Source: DATATB01 sp036268995 (GTDB lineage: Bacteria; Planctomycetota; Planctomycetia; Pirellulales; PNKZ01). From it: a stretch of DNA of 64,000 bases. The notes beneath the pieces are model-generated. The model was not told where the DNA came from. It ran no database searches and worked only from the letters and a program-made list of their open reading frames with translations. The stretch is from contig DATATB010000068.1 in NCBI GenBank assembly GCA_036268995.1, positions 71,180-135,179 on the forward strand, written 5' to 3'. The position numbers were made by a program, and so were the translations under genes. Of the stretch, positions 16,340 through 25,150 are shown one piece after another; within the stretch, counting starts at the first letter, position 1; every line of letters begins with the position of its first letter.

Positions 16340-18526
16340 ATGACTGTACGATCGCAAAACTGGGCGTGCATTTTCGCCGTGGCCTGGCTGTGCAGCGTGG
16401 GACCGGCCGGCGGTGCCGAGTCGAACAGGTCAGATTCGAAGGCGAAGTCGGAATCGACTTCCGCGGCCGGCTCGAATGCCAAGACCGAGCCGGTAAAAAT
16501 CGAGCCCGAGCCGCTGAGGATTTCGCCGGGCGAGCCGCTCAGCCGCATGGCACTGGTCACCGAGCCGGCCAAGCTGACCGGGGCGGTGAGCTGGACGGTC
16601 GAAACGCATCAGCATCGCGGCCGGCTGACCTCGATGGCGCTCAGCCCCGACGCAAAACTCGCCGCGACTGCCGGCGTCGACGGCTCGATCCATATTTGGG
16701 AGCTGGCCACCGGCAAGCTGGTGCGCGTGATCGTCGGCCACAACAGTCATATCATGAGCGTGTCGTGGTCGCCCGACGGCAACACGATCGCCTCGGGCGG
16801 GCGCGGCGACAGCCGGATTCGCCTCTGGGACGCCCACAGCGGCATGCCGCTGCGCGTATTTTCCGCGCCCAACGGCCGCGTGGATTTTGTCGCCTGGAGT
16901 GCCGACGGCACCCAACTGCTCGCGGCCGGCGGCGAAAGCGGTTGGATTTGGGTTTGGAACGTGCGCAGCAATGAGCAGCGGATCGTAACCGAAACCGGCC
17001 AGGAGGTGCGATCCATCCACTGGTCGCCCAGCGGCGAGCAAGTGGCCGTCTCGATCATGGAAGGCGCCGTGTCGATCGTCGACGTGCGTTCGGCCAAAGT
17101 CGTGCAGACGCTCGACGACCCGGCCAAAGCCCATTACTGCGTCCGCTGGTCGCCGGATGGCAAGAAGCTTTTTGTCGGCAGCGCGGGCCAGTCGATCATC
17201 TACGACATGCCCGGCGGCAACGTGGCCGAGACGATCGCCAGCGCGTCGTTCACCGCGGTCTGGTCGCCCGACGGCAAGGTGCTGTGCGCGGCCAGCGCCG
17301 GCGGCAAGGCTCGCCTGTGGGGAGCGACCCGGCGGAAGCGGCCGAAGGCGATTCTGCTGGGCGGCTCCGAGCTACACTGGCCGACGGCCGACCAGATCGT
17401 GGCGCTCGACGACACGACGATCACGGCCTCGCAGCCCGACTCGGGCAAGCAGGATTATGAATACGTCGTGGCCCGCACGAGGCCGCCGCTGTGGACCGCC
17501 GGCCGGCCGATCATCACCGGCCTAGGCAGCCCGAAACTCGTCCTCTGGGACAATGTCACCGGGCAATTGCTGCATACGCTCACCGGCCACACCGGCAACA
17601 TCGCCGCCGCGGCCTGGAATCGCGATGGCAAACTGCTGGCCACGGCCGCGGCCGACAAAAACGTCTGCCTGTGGGACGTCGCGTCCGGCAAGCTGCTGAC
17701 CACGCTCAAAGATCACACTGGCCCGCTCGAGGCCGTGGCCTGGTCGCCCGACGGCAAAACGCTGGCCTCGGGCGGCTACGATCCGCTCATCCGCCTCTGG
17801 CAGTCTTCTGGAAAACCTATCGGCGAGCTCAAGGGCCAGGCCGGCGCCGTGACTCAGCTCGCCTGGTCGCCCCGCGGCAACCTGCTGGCCTCGGGCGGGC
17901 CCGACGGCTCGATCTGCCTGTGGCGCAAGGACCGCAAGCAGTTGCAGACCGTGCTCAAGCCGGGCACTGCGATCCAGACGCTTGCCTTCAGTCCGGACGG
18001 CTCGGCCATTGCCGCCGGCACCAGCGAAGGCTTTGTGCAATTGTGGCAGACCGCCAACGGCCGCCCGCTGCCCAAAACCGTGTTGGATCAGCGTCGCAGG
18101 GCCGGCGGCGTCAATTCGCTGGCCTGGTCGCTCGACGGCACGCGCATGCTCGTGGCCTGCCAGGGCCGGCGTTCGATCGATCTGTGGAACCTGCAAACCT
18201 CCGCCACCCAGCGGCTGGGCACCGACGTGCGCGGCGACTATGTCGCCTGGTCGGCGGGCGGCTCGCTGATGGTCAGCGGCACACGGGACAGCATGGTGCA
18301 ATTCTGGGACAGTCGCGACTCCCAGCTTCGCGGCCTGATCTTCGACGAGCTCGACCACATCGTGCTGCTCAGCTCCAACGGCAACTACCGCATCGACCCC
18401 GCCTTCCAGCCCCAATTCCTTTTCGTCCTCCAAACCGAAACCGAGCAAACCAACCTCACCGTCTCCCAGTTCGAAGCCAAATACGGCTGGAAGAACACGC
18501 CAGGGCAAGTGACGTTCGCGAAGTGA
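16340..18526 (+). CDS. Secreted WD40-repeat beta-propeller protein
   Basis: 728 aa from the ATG at 16340. Earlier in-frame starts lie inside a dispersed repeat and give no signal peptide. The N-terminus (NWACIFAVAWLCSVGPAGGAES) is a good signal sequence. A Lys/Ser-rich linker follows, then at least eleven WD40 units to residue ~690. Typical cores are SPDAKLAATAGVDGSIHIWE, WSPDGNTIASGG, SRIRLWDAHSG, NRDGKLLATAAADKNVCLWD and SPDGKTLASGGYDPLIRLW. WD40 propellers are binding platforms without catalysis; here the location is outside the cytoplasm. The last 40 residues are not WD40. A perfect inverted repeat lies 25 bases past the stop, at the convergent junction with the next gene. Confidence 0.92.
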   Translation: MTVRSQNWACIFAVAWLCSVGPAGGAESNRSDSKAKSESTSAAGSNAKTEPVKIEPEPLRISPGEPLSRMALVTEPAKLTGAVSWTVETHQHRGRLTSMALSPDAKLAATAGVDGSIHIWELATGKLVRVIVGHNSHIMSVSWSPDGNTIASGGRGDSRIRLWDAHSGMPLRVFSAPNGRVDFVAWSADGTQLLAAGGESGWIWVWNVRSNEQRIVTETGQEVRSIHWSPSGEQVAVSIMEGAVSIVDVRSAKVVQTLDDPAKAHYCVRWSPDGKKLFVGSAGQSIIYDMPGGNVAETIASASFTAVWSPDGKVLCAASAGGKARLWGATRRKRPKAILLGGSELHWPTADQIVALDDTTITASQPDSGKQDYEYVVARTRPPLWTAGRPIITGLGSPKLVLWDNVTGQLLHTLTGHTGNIAAAAWNRDGKLLATAAADKNVCLWDVASGKLLTTLKDHTGPLEAVAWSPDGKTLASGGYDPLIRLWQSSGKPIGELKGQAGAVTQLAWSPRGNLLASGGPDGSICLWRKDRKQLQTVLKPGTAIQTLAFSPDGSAIAAGTSEGFVQLWQTANGRPLPKTVLDQRRRAGGVNSLAWSLDGTRMLVACQGRRSIDLWNLQTSATQRLGTDVRGDYVAWSAGGSLMVSGTRDSMVQFWDSRDSQLRGLIFDELDHIVLLSSNGNYRIDPAFQPQFLFVLQTETEQTNLTVSQFEAKYGWKNTPGQVTFAK

Positions 18527-18550
18527 GAGCGGAAGGCGATGCTCTTGGCA

Positions 18551-18609
18551 GTAGGGTGGGCACTGCCCACCATTGCAGCGAAGGAAATGGTGGGCAGTGC
18601 CCACCCTAC
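18551..18609. repeat. Perfect inverted repeat at a convergent gene junction
   Basis: Arms 18551-18574 and 18586-18609 are perfect reverse complements (24 bp) around an 11-base spacer. Each arm itself contains the palindrome GGTGGGCAGTGCCCACC, so several foldings are possible. It sits between two convergent genes, where it could act as a bidirectional terminator, but there is no T-run. Confidence 0.8.
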
Positions 18610-18640
18610 AGATGCTGGTATCCGGTTTCAGGCACCGCCG

Positions 18641-19006
18641 TCAAATATCCATTTCGAAATGCCATTTTGAACCTTCGGCTTCTGCGCGGCGCAAGATATC
18701 CGCGCATTGAATCAGATCGGTTAGCAGCGCATCGGCGTTGGGAACCGACGCTGGCTCCGCACTGACATAGCCGATGATGGCTTCGATCCAATCAATTCCT
18801 AGCCTTGCGTCGAACCAGGGGACTTCCGTCTCTTTGTGCTCAGGTGGACTAAGGTCGTTTTGTGCGGCGTAGCTGAATAGTTCAAAGTGACTTGGAAGTC
18901 TTAGGCGTTTCGCGATTGCTTCAAGCTGTTCACTCGCGTCCGGAAATGCACTCGACTCGAAGTAAACATCTTGGATCGGTGGTTTCAACTCCATGTAATA
19001 CTGCAT
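18641..19006 (-). CDS. Small cytoplasmic protein of unknown function
   Basis: 121 aa, acidic, with no signal peptide or membrane segment. I recognise no domain. Features such as FELFSYAAQNDLSPPE and a Trp/Asp-rich middle (VPWFDARLGIDWIEAIIGY) give it the look of small immunity- or SUKH-like proteins, but that is impression only. Two ATG codons lie close together (residues 1 and 5). It shares orientation with the next small gene, 44 bases upstream, and they may be co-transcribed. Confidence 0.55.
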   Translation of the reverse strand: MQYYMELKPPIQDVYFESSAFPDASEQLEAIAKRLRLPSHFELFSYAAQNDLSPPEHKETEVPWFDARLGIDWIEAIIGYVSAEPASVPNADALLTDLIQCADILRRAEAEGSKWHFEMDI

Positions 19007-19050
19007 GCCCGCTCTCCGCGGTATAGCTCAGCATTAGCGACGACCGTCTT

Positions 19051-19482
19051 TCAAGGCCGGCTGACGGCCTTTTCATAGTCTCGCAGCATGCTTAAAGCTT
19101 GCTTGTTCACACCACTGTGCCAAGTCTCGCCGGTTCGGACCCATTGCCAATAGTGAGTTAACTGCCGGCTCAGCGATAAGATGAATGCAGCGAGCGCATT
19201 GGCGCGGCCTCTGTCACGTCGGAGTTGCGGAAAATCACCGGTCGCGATCCGAATGTAGGGCTCTTGGCTGCGATCGAACGGGGCGAAGAACGAGGATACG
19301 ACCGTTTCATTTTCGGCCGTGACGAACTTTTCGCCAGGCAGCAAGTAAACGGGTATGCGGACGGGAAAGTGGTGTTGGCTGCGCAGCCATGAAGCGTAGC
19401 GAATCAGTGCGTCGCGCACGGTGGCATTACCCCGCTGCCCGCGGATCCGGATTCCATTGCGCGCCGCCCGTGCTCGGGACAT
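19051..19482 (-). CDS. Small protein resembling a metallopeptidase-like family with a lost HExxH
   Basis: 143 aa. The second half reads PYIRIATGDFPQLRR ... ANALAAFILSLSRQLTHYWQW. From memory, related hypothetical proteins in other bacteria carry AHELTHYxQW here, a zinc HExxH motif. In this gene the first His and the Glu are replaced by Arg and Gln, which would abolish metal catalysis. The N-terminal 20 residues are Arg-rich and may be upstream of the true start, though the ATG at 19482 is the only good one. The family link rests on recall, not a search. Could be a degenerate or non-enzymatic homologue. Confidence 0.5.
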   Translation of the reverse strand: MSRARAARNGIRIRGQRGNATVRDALIRYASWLRSQHHFPVRIPVYLLPGEKFVTAENETVVSSFFAPFDRSQEPYIRIATGDFPQLRRDRGRANALAAFILSLSRQLTHYWQWVRTGETWHSGVNKQALSMLRDYEKAVSRP

Positions 19483-19772
19483 TCTTCCTCCGGCGCGAAA
19501 ACAGGTCGGAAAAGTGGGGCATTCAGAGGTTCTGGTTGCAAAATCGGAGAGCCAACTCTCCCGCCCTAACTACTCTTTATGAATATCGGCTGACTGACGC
19601 CCGCCGTCAACGACGAGTCGGGTCTAGTTGAAATGAGGTACGGGGTTTGCAACAAAGCTCCTGGCCTGCGTGCCAATAGCCGGGAACGGCGTACGCTAGT
19701 TAAAGCCGCCCGGCGTGGCCAGGACGATCGTGGTTTCGCTGGCAGCAGGTGGGCTTTTGGGGAGGCAGGGAC
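19483..19772. other. Divergent intergenic region
   Basis: 290 bases between a minus-strand small gene and the aldo/keto reductase. It looks more A/T-rich at 19500-19640 than the flanking genes. No RNA or repeat seen; promoters for both sides are expected here but not resolved. Confidence 0.4.
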
Positions 19773-20726
19773 ATGGCAAAGTCAGATATTCCGTACCGGC
19801 GGCTGGGAAGCACGCGGGAGAATGTGTCAGCGATCGGCGTGGGGGGCTGGCATCTGGGGCTGAAGCATGTTGACGAGGAGCTGGCGATTCGGATTGTGCG
19901 GACGGCTGTGGACCGGGGGATCAATTTTCTCGACAACTCGTGGGACTATAACGGTGGCGAGAGCGAGATTCGCGTGGGCAAGGCGCTGCGCGACGGATAC
20001 CGCAACAAAGTCTTTCTGATGACCAAGATCGACGGCCGCTCCAAGAGCGAGGCCGCCAAACAGCTTGAACAGTCGCTCAAGCGGCTCGGGACCGATTGCA
20101 TCGACCTGGTCCAGCATCACGAAGTTATCCGTTTCGAGGATCCGCATCGCGTCTTCGATCCGGAGGGGGCCAACGCCGCACTGCTGGCAGCCCGGCAGGC
20201 CGGCAAGCTCCGCTATATCGGCTTTACCGGCCATAAGGATCCGCGCATCCATTTGCACATGCTCGAGGTGGCCGACGAACACGGTTTTCATTTCGACACG
20301 GTGCAGATGCCGCTGAACGTCATGGACGCGCACTACCGCAGCTTCGGCCAACTCGTGCTGCCGCGGCTCGTCGAGAAGGGCATCGGCGTGCTGGGCATGA
20401 AAAGCATGGCCAACGGCATCATCCTGCGCTCGAAAGTGGTGAGCGCCATCGAGTGCCTGCACTACGCGCTGAACCTGCCCACCTCGGTCGTGATCACGGG
20501 CATCGACAGCATGCAGATTCTCGACCAGGCCTGCGAGGCCGCCCGCACGTTCCGTCCGCTGAGCGAAAGCGAGCTGCAAGCTCTTTTGGCCAAGACCGCC
20601 CATTCGGCCGCCGCCGGCGAATTCGAACCGTTCAAGACGACGTCGATCTTCGACAGCACCGCGATGAATCCCGCCTGGCTCGGCCCCGAGCCCGAGCGCG
20701 TGCAATCGCTCGTGCCTGCGGAATAA
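19773..20726 (+). CDS. Aldo/keto reductase
   Basis: 317 aa from the ATG at 19773, preceded by GGAG at 19761-19764; an ATG eight codons earlier (19749) is less well placed. It is an NADPH-dependent (beta/alpha)8 oxidoreductase. Catalytic residues are visible: the Asp/Tyr pair in FLDNSWDYNGGESEIRVGKA, the Lys in FLMTKID, and the His in LVQHHEV. The C-terminal half has IGVLGMKSMANG and a helix-rich end. The length matches the family. Substrate is unknown, as usual for this group. No export signal, so cytoplasmic. It converges with the amidohydrolase gene, whose stop lies 21 bases away. Confidence 0.93.
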   Translation: MAKSDIPYRRLGSTRENVSAIGVGGWHLGLKHVDEELAIRIVRTAVDRGINFLDNSWDYNGGESEIRVGKALRDGYRNKVFLMTKIDGRSKSEAAKQLEQSLKRLGTDCIDLVQHHEVIRFEDPHRVFDPEGANAALLAARQAGKLRYIGFTGHKDPRIHLHMLEVADEHGFHFDTVQMPLNVMDAHYRSFGQLVLPRLVEKGIGVLGMKSMANGIILRSKVVSAIECLHYALNLPTSVVITGIDSMQILDQACEAARTFRPLSESELQALLAKTAHSAAAGEFEPFKTTSIFDSTAMNPAWLGPEPERVQSLVPAE

Positions 20727-20747
20727 AGCCTACGGATTCCCCCGCTG

Positions 20748-22061
20748 TTATGGCCCTTTAAAGACCGTTCCGTCTTTCATCACGAAGACGACGCTCCGCA
20801 TGAGGTGGATGTTGTCGAGGGGATTGCCTCTGACGGCGACAATGTCGGCGATCTTTTTGGGCTCGATCGTGCCGAGACGGTCTTCGATTTTGAGCAGGCG
20901 GGCGGCTTCCAGCGTGGCCGATTGCAGGGCTTTCATGGGCGGCATGCCGCCGGCAACCATCAGCTCGAACTCGCGGGCGTTTTCGCCGTGGGGCGAGACG
21001 CCCGAGTCGGTGCCGAAGGCGATCTTGATGCCCGCGGCTTGGGCCTTGGCGAAGGTGGCGCGGATCACCGGACCAATGGCTGCCGCTTTCGGGCGGACGA
21101 TTTCGGGAAAATATCCGCGTTCCTTCGCCTTTTCGGCCACCCATTCGCCGGCGAGGTTGGTCGGCACCCAATAGGTGCCCTTGCGTTTCATCAACTCGAT
21201 CACCTCGTCGGTCATGAAGGTGCCGTGCTCGATCGAGTCGACGCCGGCCAGTACCGCCCGCCGAATGCCCTCGGTGCCGTGCGCATGGACCGCGACGGTC
21301 ATGTTGTAGTCCTTGGCCGTGGCCACGACCGCGCGCAGCTCGTCTTCAGTGAATTGCGGGTTCAGCCCGTTGGCCGCCAGGCTGAGCACACCACCGGTGG
21401 CGGTGAGCTTGATCAGGTCGGCTCCGTCCTTGTAGCGTTGTCGAACCGCCTTACGCGCGTCGTCGGCTCCGTTGATCACGCCATCGAGCGGCCCGGTGTC
21501 GCGGCGGTAGTCTCCGCGCAAGGCGTTGGTGGGATCCGCGTGGCCGCCGGTAGTGGCCAGCGCCTTGCCAGAAGTAAAAATGCGCGGGCCGGGCACCCAG
21601 CCCTGCTCGATCGCCTTGCGCAGCGCGATCGAGTTCACGCCGTTGTCGCCGAGATCGCGCACGGTGGTAAACCCGGCCAGCAGCGTGACGCGCGCATACA
21701 CGGTGGAGCGCAAGGCATAGTCGGCCTGCTCCATAAAAAACCGCTCGGTGTACGAATCCTTCGAGTGCTGCGACATCAGGTGCGTGTGCATGTCCATCAG
21801 GCCCGGCAGCACGGTGCAGTCGGTCAGCCGGATGAGCTTGTCGCCGTCCTTGGGCTGGCGATAGCCCTCGACAACGCTCATGATGCGGCCGTCGTCGATC
21901 GTGATCGACATCTCCGATCGCGGCTTGTCGCTGCGGCCGTCGATCAATCGGCCGGCATGGATGATCGTGGCGGCCTGCCCGACGGTTGCGAGGCACAAGC
22001 TAAAGGCTACTGCTACCGACACGCTGCGGCGCATGCGATTACCTTTCAAACAATGGAACAT
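20748..22061 (-). CDS. Exported metal-dependent amidohydrolase (prolidase/Xaa-Pro-like)
   Basis: 437 aa; a start at 22034 (MRRSVSVAVAFSLCLATVG) is equally likely and gives a cleaner signal peptide. It belongs to the amidohydrolase superfamily, with a binuclear metal site in a TIM barrel. Visible ligands: MDMHTHL, the bridging Lys in DLIKLTATGG, His in MTVAVHAHGTEG and SIEHGT, and Asp in IAFGTDSGV. This arrangement is typical of the group containing imidazolonepropionase-like and Xaa-Pro/Xaa-Arg dipeptidases, often periplasmic. Substrate is not readable. It is followed in the same direction by the DUF1080-like, GNAT and sulfatase genes upstream on the minus strand, with short spacers. Confidence 0.9.
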   Translation of the reverse strand: MFHCLKGNRMRRSVSVAVAFSLCLATVGQAATIIHAGRLIDGRSDKPRSEMSITIDDGRIMSVVEGYRQPKDGDKLIRLTDCTVLPGLMDMHTHLMSQHSKDSYTERFFMEQADYALRSTVYARVTLLAGFTTVRDLGDNGVNSIALRKAIEQGWVPGPRIFTSGKALATTGGHADPTNALRGDYRRDTGPLDGVINGADDARKAVRQRYKDGADLIKLTATGGVLSLAANGLNPQFTEDELRAVVATAKDYNMTVAVHAHGTEGIRRAVLAGVDSIEHGTFMTDEVIELMKRKGTYWVPTNLAGEWVAEKAKERGYFPEIVRPKAAAIGPVIRATFAKAQAAGIKIAFGTDSGVSPHGENAREFELMVAGGMPPMKALQSATLEAARLLKIEDRLGTIEPKKIADIVAVRGNPLDNIHLMRSVVFVMKDGTVFKGP

Positions 22062-22106
22062 TAAGCCAAATCGAGCCCGAGCTGGCTGCGGCCGCCCTGT
22101 CTTCCC

Positions 22107-22793
22107 TCACCGGGCTTCCCAGATGCGGACGTCGTCGAAGAGCACGCCTTTGCCGGAGACGGTGAAGTGGAAGCTGGTTTTGGTTTCGTGGGCGATGCCG
22201 GGCGACTTGAGATACCCGGCCGGGCGGCCATCGAGGCTGACGCGCATCTGGTCGCCGACGATCTCGATCACGACGTCGTGCCATTTGCCCGGCTCGATCG
22301 TGGCCGGCGCTGCCGACCCGCGGCCAGCCAGCAGCTTGTCAGACTCCGCCTTGCGGGTGGGGTCTTTGCGCATGGCAAAGATGTCGTTGCGCATGCCGCC
22401 CTGCTTGTCGTCGCCGAGCCGAATCTGCTTGGGCGCAAATGCCACGCGGCAGATGTGGCCGGCATGCGAACCTTTGAACTTCTGGTCGTCGAAGACCGCG
22501 TTGAATCCGGTCGAGCCGTCGAGCTGGAACTTGAACTCGACGATCACATCGCGCATCGGCCGATACACGCGCCCCACCGCGCCGTGGTCGTCACGCGTCT
22601 GCACGCCCTTGAGCGTGCCATTTTCGACCGTGAAGGTCGGAATCAGCGCCTGCCAATCGCCGAGGTCTGTGCGGTCGAAGTCATCGGACAACAGCACTTT
22701 GCCCTTCTCCGCCAACGGCGCCGACGGAATCTCCGCAGCCGCACACAGCAGCGGGCACGCAAAACAGAAACCGAGCCACGGAAGAAGTTTCAT
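22107..22793 (-). CDS. Secreted DUF1080/LamG-like domain protein
   Basis: 228 aa with a signal peptide (MKLLPWLGFCFACPLLCAAA). The mature protein is a single jelly-roll-like domain: VLLSDDFDRTDLGDWQ opens it, followed by FTVENGTLKGVQ, VIVEFKFQLDGS, GKWHDVVIEIVGDQMRVSLDG and KGVLFDDVRIWEA. This pattern matches the DUF1080 (3-keto-disaccharide hydrolase) fold, abundant in Planctomycetes. Here it stands alone rather than fused to an oxidoreductase or cytochrome. Glycan binding or hydrolysis is plausible but not shown. It lies 45 bases upstream of the amidohydrolase coding region on the same strand and may share its transcript. Confidence 0.75.
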   Translation of the reverse strand: MKLLPWLGFCFACPLLCAAAEIPSAPLAEKGKVLLSDDFDRTDLGDWQALIPTFTVENGTLKGVQTRDDHGAVGRVYRPMRDVIVEFKFQLDGSTGFNAVFDDQKFKGSHAGHICRVAFAPKQIRLGDDKQGGMRNDIFAMRKDPTRKAESDKLLAGRGSAAPATIEPGKWHDVVIEIVGDQMRVSLDGRPAGYLKSPGIAHETKTSFHFTVSGKGVLFDDVRIWEAR

Positions 22794-22908
22794 CGAAGGG
22801 TTGCTCCCGGCATATTGGATAAAAGCGTTCTCTCGCCCGCGCGGGACAATCCTAATCCAAACTCTGGCAGGAATCCAACTTTCGCCGCCGGACGCTGCAC
22901 TTCTCCAC

Positions 22909-23427
22909 TCATGATCGAGGCGGCGTCGGCGGAATGCGAAGCAGCGAGATGATCAGCCCTCGGGCGTGGCCGTCGACGATGGCGATCTCGGGAAGATGCC
23001 CAACCTGCTGGAAGCCGAGCTGCTCGTTGATGCGGCGCGTCGCTTCGTTGTGGTCGAAATGCATGCTGACCAGCGTAGTCACGCCCAGGCGTGCGCAGTG
23101 CTCGATCATGCGGCGCTTGAGGTAATTGCCGATGCCGCGGCGCTGAAACGCGGTGGCGATGTACAAGCTGACTTCGGCGGTCGCGTTGTAGGCCGGGCGG
23201 CCCGCGTAGAACGAGGTGAGGCCGATCCAAGCGACGATCTGCCCGTCCAACTCGGCGACCCACAGCGGCCGCCTGGCCGGGTCATGCTTGCGGAACCACT
23301 CGATCCTATCGGCGACGGTGACGGGCGTGGTGTCGGCAGTGGACCAGGCGCCCGGAATGGACTGATTGTAAATGTCCACGATGGCCGGCAAGTCGGCTTC
23401 CGTCGCGTCGCGAACGAGGATTTCCAT
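22909..23427 (-). CDS. GNAT N-acetyltransferase, phosphinothricin-acetyltransferase-like
   Basis: 172 aa from the ATG at 23427. The open frame continues upstream only because it overlaps the sulfatase gene in another frame. The GNAT core is clear: MEILVRDATEADLPAIVDIYN at the start, AELDGQIVAWIGLTSF, then the acetyl-CoA loop QRRGIGNYL (Q/R-x-x-G-x-G/A) and INEQLGFQQVGHLPEI. The PAT-like subgroup acetylates amino groups of small molecules such as methionine sulfone or phosphinothricin; the natural substrate here is unknown. Cytoplasmic. It lies 10 bases after the sulfatase stop, suggesting one transcript. Confidence 0.9.
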   Translation of the reverse strand: MEILVRDATEADLPAIVDIYNQSIPGAWSTADTTPVTVADRIEWFRKHDPARRPLWVAELDGQIVAWIGLTSFYAGRPAYNATAEVSLYIATAFQRRGIGNYLKRRMIEHCARLGVTTLVSMHFDHNEATRRINEQLGFQQVGHLPEIAIVDGHARGLIISLLRIPPTPPRS

Positions 23428-23437
23428 GTGTCGATCG

Positions 23438-24940
23438 TCACTTTTTCTGGCACCAGGCCGGAGTTCCGAACCACTTGTCCATCTCGGCTGCCAGTGGAGC
23501 AAGCACCGTAGCGGGCTCCGGTATGGCTCCGCGATCGCCGGTTTCAACCATCCAGGTGTCGAGGGCGGCACGGAGACGAACGAGGGCCTCGCGATGTTCG
23601 GGCTTCGCGGACGACAGCAGATTGTTGATCTCGTGAGGATCGGCTTGAGTGTCGAAGAGTTCTTCACATGGCCCCCGGCGCTGCATGAGTTCCAGGGGCG
23701 GCCCGTGCAGTTGGCCGCTGGCCTGCAGCTCGCGCATGACCGGGAGAATGAGAAAGCATTTTTCCTTATAGCGGTTGAGCGAAGCAAACGTGAGGCCGCT
23801 AGTGAAGGTGCGGATGTAGTGAAAGCGAGTATCGTGCACGCTGCGAATGCGCTGCACCGTCTCGTCGATTCGATCGCGCGCCGCGAAGGCGAAGGTTCGC
23901 GGCGGATCGATCCGATCACCGAGAAATACCCGGCCCTGCATCAGTGGCGGGCGTTCAATGCCGGCCAGTGCGAGCGTGGTGGCGGTGACGTCAATGAGAC
24001 TTAAAACGCGCTCGTCCACCATGCCGGGCTTAAGCTGCGAAGGCCTGGGAAAGTTCTTGGGCCATTTGATGATGAGGGGAACTCGCAGGCCACTGTCGTA
24101 GCACCAGTGAATTCCTCGCGGCTCCAAGCGGCCGTTGTCGCCGAAGAACATGATGATCGTGTCGTCCTCGAGGCCATCGGCGCGAAGCTGGGCTAGAACT
24201 TTGCCAAAGCGCCGATCCATGCCGGAGACGGAGTTCAGATAGCGCGCCCACTCCTCGCGCACGACCCGATGCTCTGGATAATAAGGCGGCGGCATGACGC
24301 TCTCGGGATGTGCGTGCTGAACGTGGCCACGCTCGCCGACCCATTCGACGCGCTCTTTTTTCGCGCTTTGGTGATCGTAGATGTCGTATTCGTTCTCCTC
24401 GGCATTGACGACCGCAAAGAATGGCTGCCGTGACTTCAATACACGCCACTCGTCGGAGTTCTCGTGGTAAATGGGACCTTCGTTAACGAAGTTCAGGTCC
24501 AACTTTCCAGTGCCAACGCTTTGACCACCCGCGGTCTTGATGTTCGCCGTGAAGTAGCCCTTGGCTCGCAAACGATGCGTGACGGGCTGCACGCCCTCGG
24601 GTAGCCGGAAGTCGTCATCTCGATGCGACCGCATCGGGTGCGTGCCCGTGGTAGTTTGATACATCCCGGTGAAAAAGGCGGAACGGCTCGGCGCACACGC
24701 GGGATTGGTGGCGAACACGCGCGTGTAACGCACTCCCTCGGCAGCGAGTCGATCGAGATTCGGCGTATGCACCTGCTTCGCGCCGTAGCAACCAAGATCG
24801 TCGCTGAGATTCTCGCCGATGAGCCAGAGGACGTTCGGTTTAGCGGCCGGCTTCGCATCAGCAGCGTGCAGCGCGGCGGGCGGTGTCAGTAGCAGGCTGA
24901 CGGTAAACGCCACGAGAGCAGAGACGTTTGCTTTGTTCAC
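23438..24940 (-). CDS. Secreted type I sulfatase
   Basis: 500 aa with a signal peptide (LVAFTVSLLLTPPAALHAA). The sulfatase core is present: the formylglycine signature ACAPSRSAFFTG, in which C82 of C-x-P-S-R would be converted to formylglycine by a maturase; the opening metal site in IGENLSDDLG; a second metal motif FFGDNG; and LFDTQADPHEINNL near the end. It would remove sulfate from sulfated polysaccharides or related substrates outside the cytoplasm. The ENLSDD variant of the first metal site differs from the more common DDxxxxD form seen in many relatives. It is first in a minus-strand series with the GNAT, DUF1080-like and amidohydrolase genes. Confidence 0.92.
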   Translation of the reverse strand: MNKANVSALVAFTVSLLLTPPAALHAADAKPAAKPNVLWLIGENLSDDLGCYGAKQVHTPNLDRLAAEGVRYTRVFATNPACAPSRSAFFTGMYQTTTGTHPMRSHRDDDFRLPEGVQPVTHRLRAKGYFTANIKTAGGQSVGTGKLDLNFVNEGPIYHENSDEWRVLKSRQPFFAVVNAEENEYDIYDHQSAKKERVEWVGERGHVQHAHPESVMPPPYYPEHRVVREEWARYLNSVSGMDRRFGKVLAQLRADGLEDDTIIMFFGDNGRLEPRGIHWCYDSGLRVPLIIKWPKNFPRPSQLKPGMVDERVLSLIDVTATTLALAGIERPPLMQGRVFLGDRIDPPRTFAFAARDRIDETVQRIRSVHDTRFHYIRTFTSGLTFASLNRYKEKCFLILPVMRELQASGQLHGPPLELMQRRGPCEELFDTQADPHEINNLLSSAKPEHREALVRLRAALDTWMVETGDRGAIPEPATVLAPLAAEMDKWFGTPAWCQKK

Positions 24941-25002
24941 TTGGGGACGCTCTTGCAGTTAACTGGGTGACCGTGCGGCTCTTAAGGCCTGACCGACAGA
25001 CA

Positions 25003-25116
25003 CGTGCCGGCGACCACGCAGCACTCGGGCGATTGCAATTCGGCCAGCATGTCGCTCAGCCGGCCGCGCAAGCAATCCAGGCCCGTGCCGTCCAGGGCGC
25101 TGACGCGCAGTGGCTC
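25003..25116 (-). pseudogene. Decayed fragment of mnmE 3' region
   Basis: This 114-base block aligns without gaps to 26271-26384 inside mnmE, with about a dozen differences by eye. Read on the minus strand it encodes EPLRVSALDGTGLDCLRGR and further MnmE-like residues to VVAGT, which is the G5 loop and start of the C-terminal helical part. It has no start, no CIGK end, and is followed by unrelated sequence. The homology stops at the same base where a palindromic element begins inside the intact gene. It is a partial duplication, not a functional gene. Confidence 0.85.
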
Positions 25117-25150
25117 TTTTTTCGTCCTTTTTCGTCCAGTGCGACCTGCA

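Noticed and set aside
18551..18609. Palindrome called as a definite terminator
   Set aside because: There is no T-run on either side; kept as a repeat only.
22909..23919. 336-aa reading of the acetyltransferase with a long N-terminal extension
   Set aside because: The first 164 codons are the sulfatase gene in another frame; the GNAT domain begins at the ATG at 23427.
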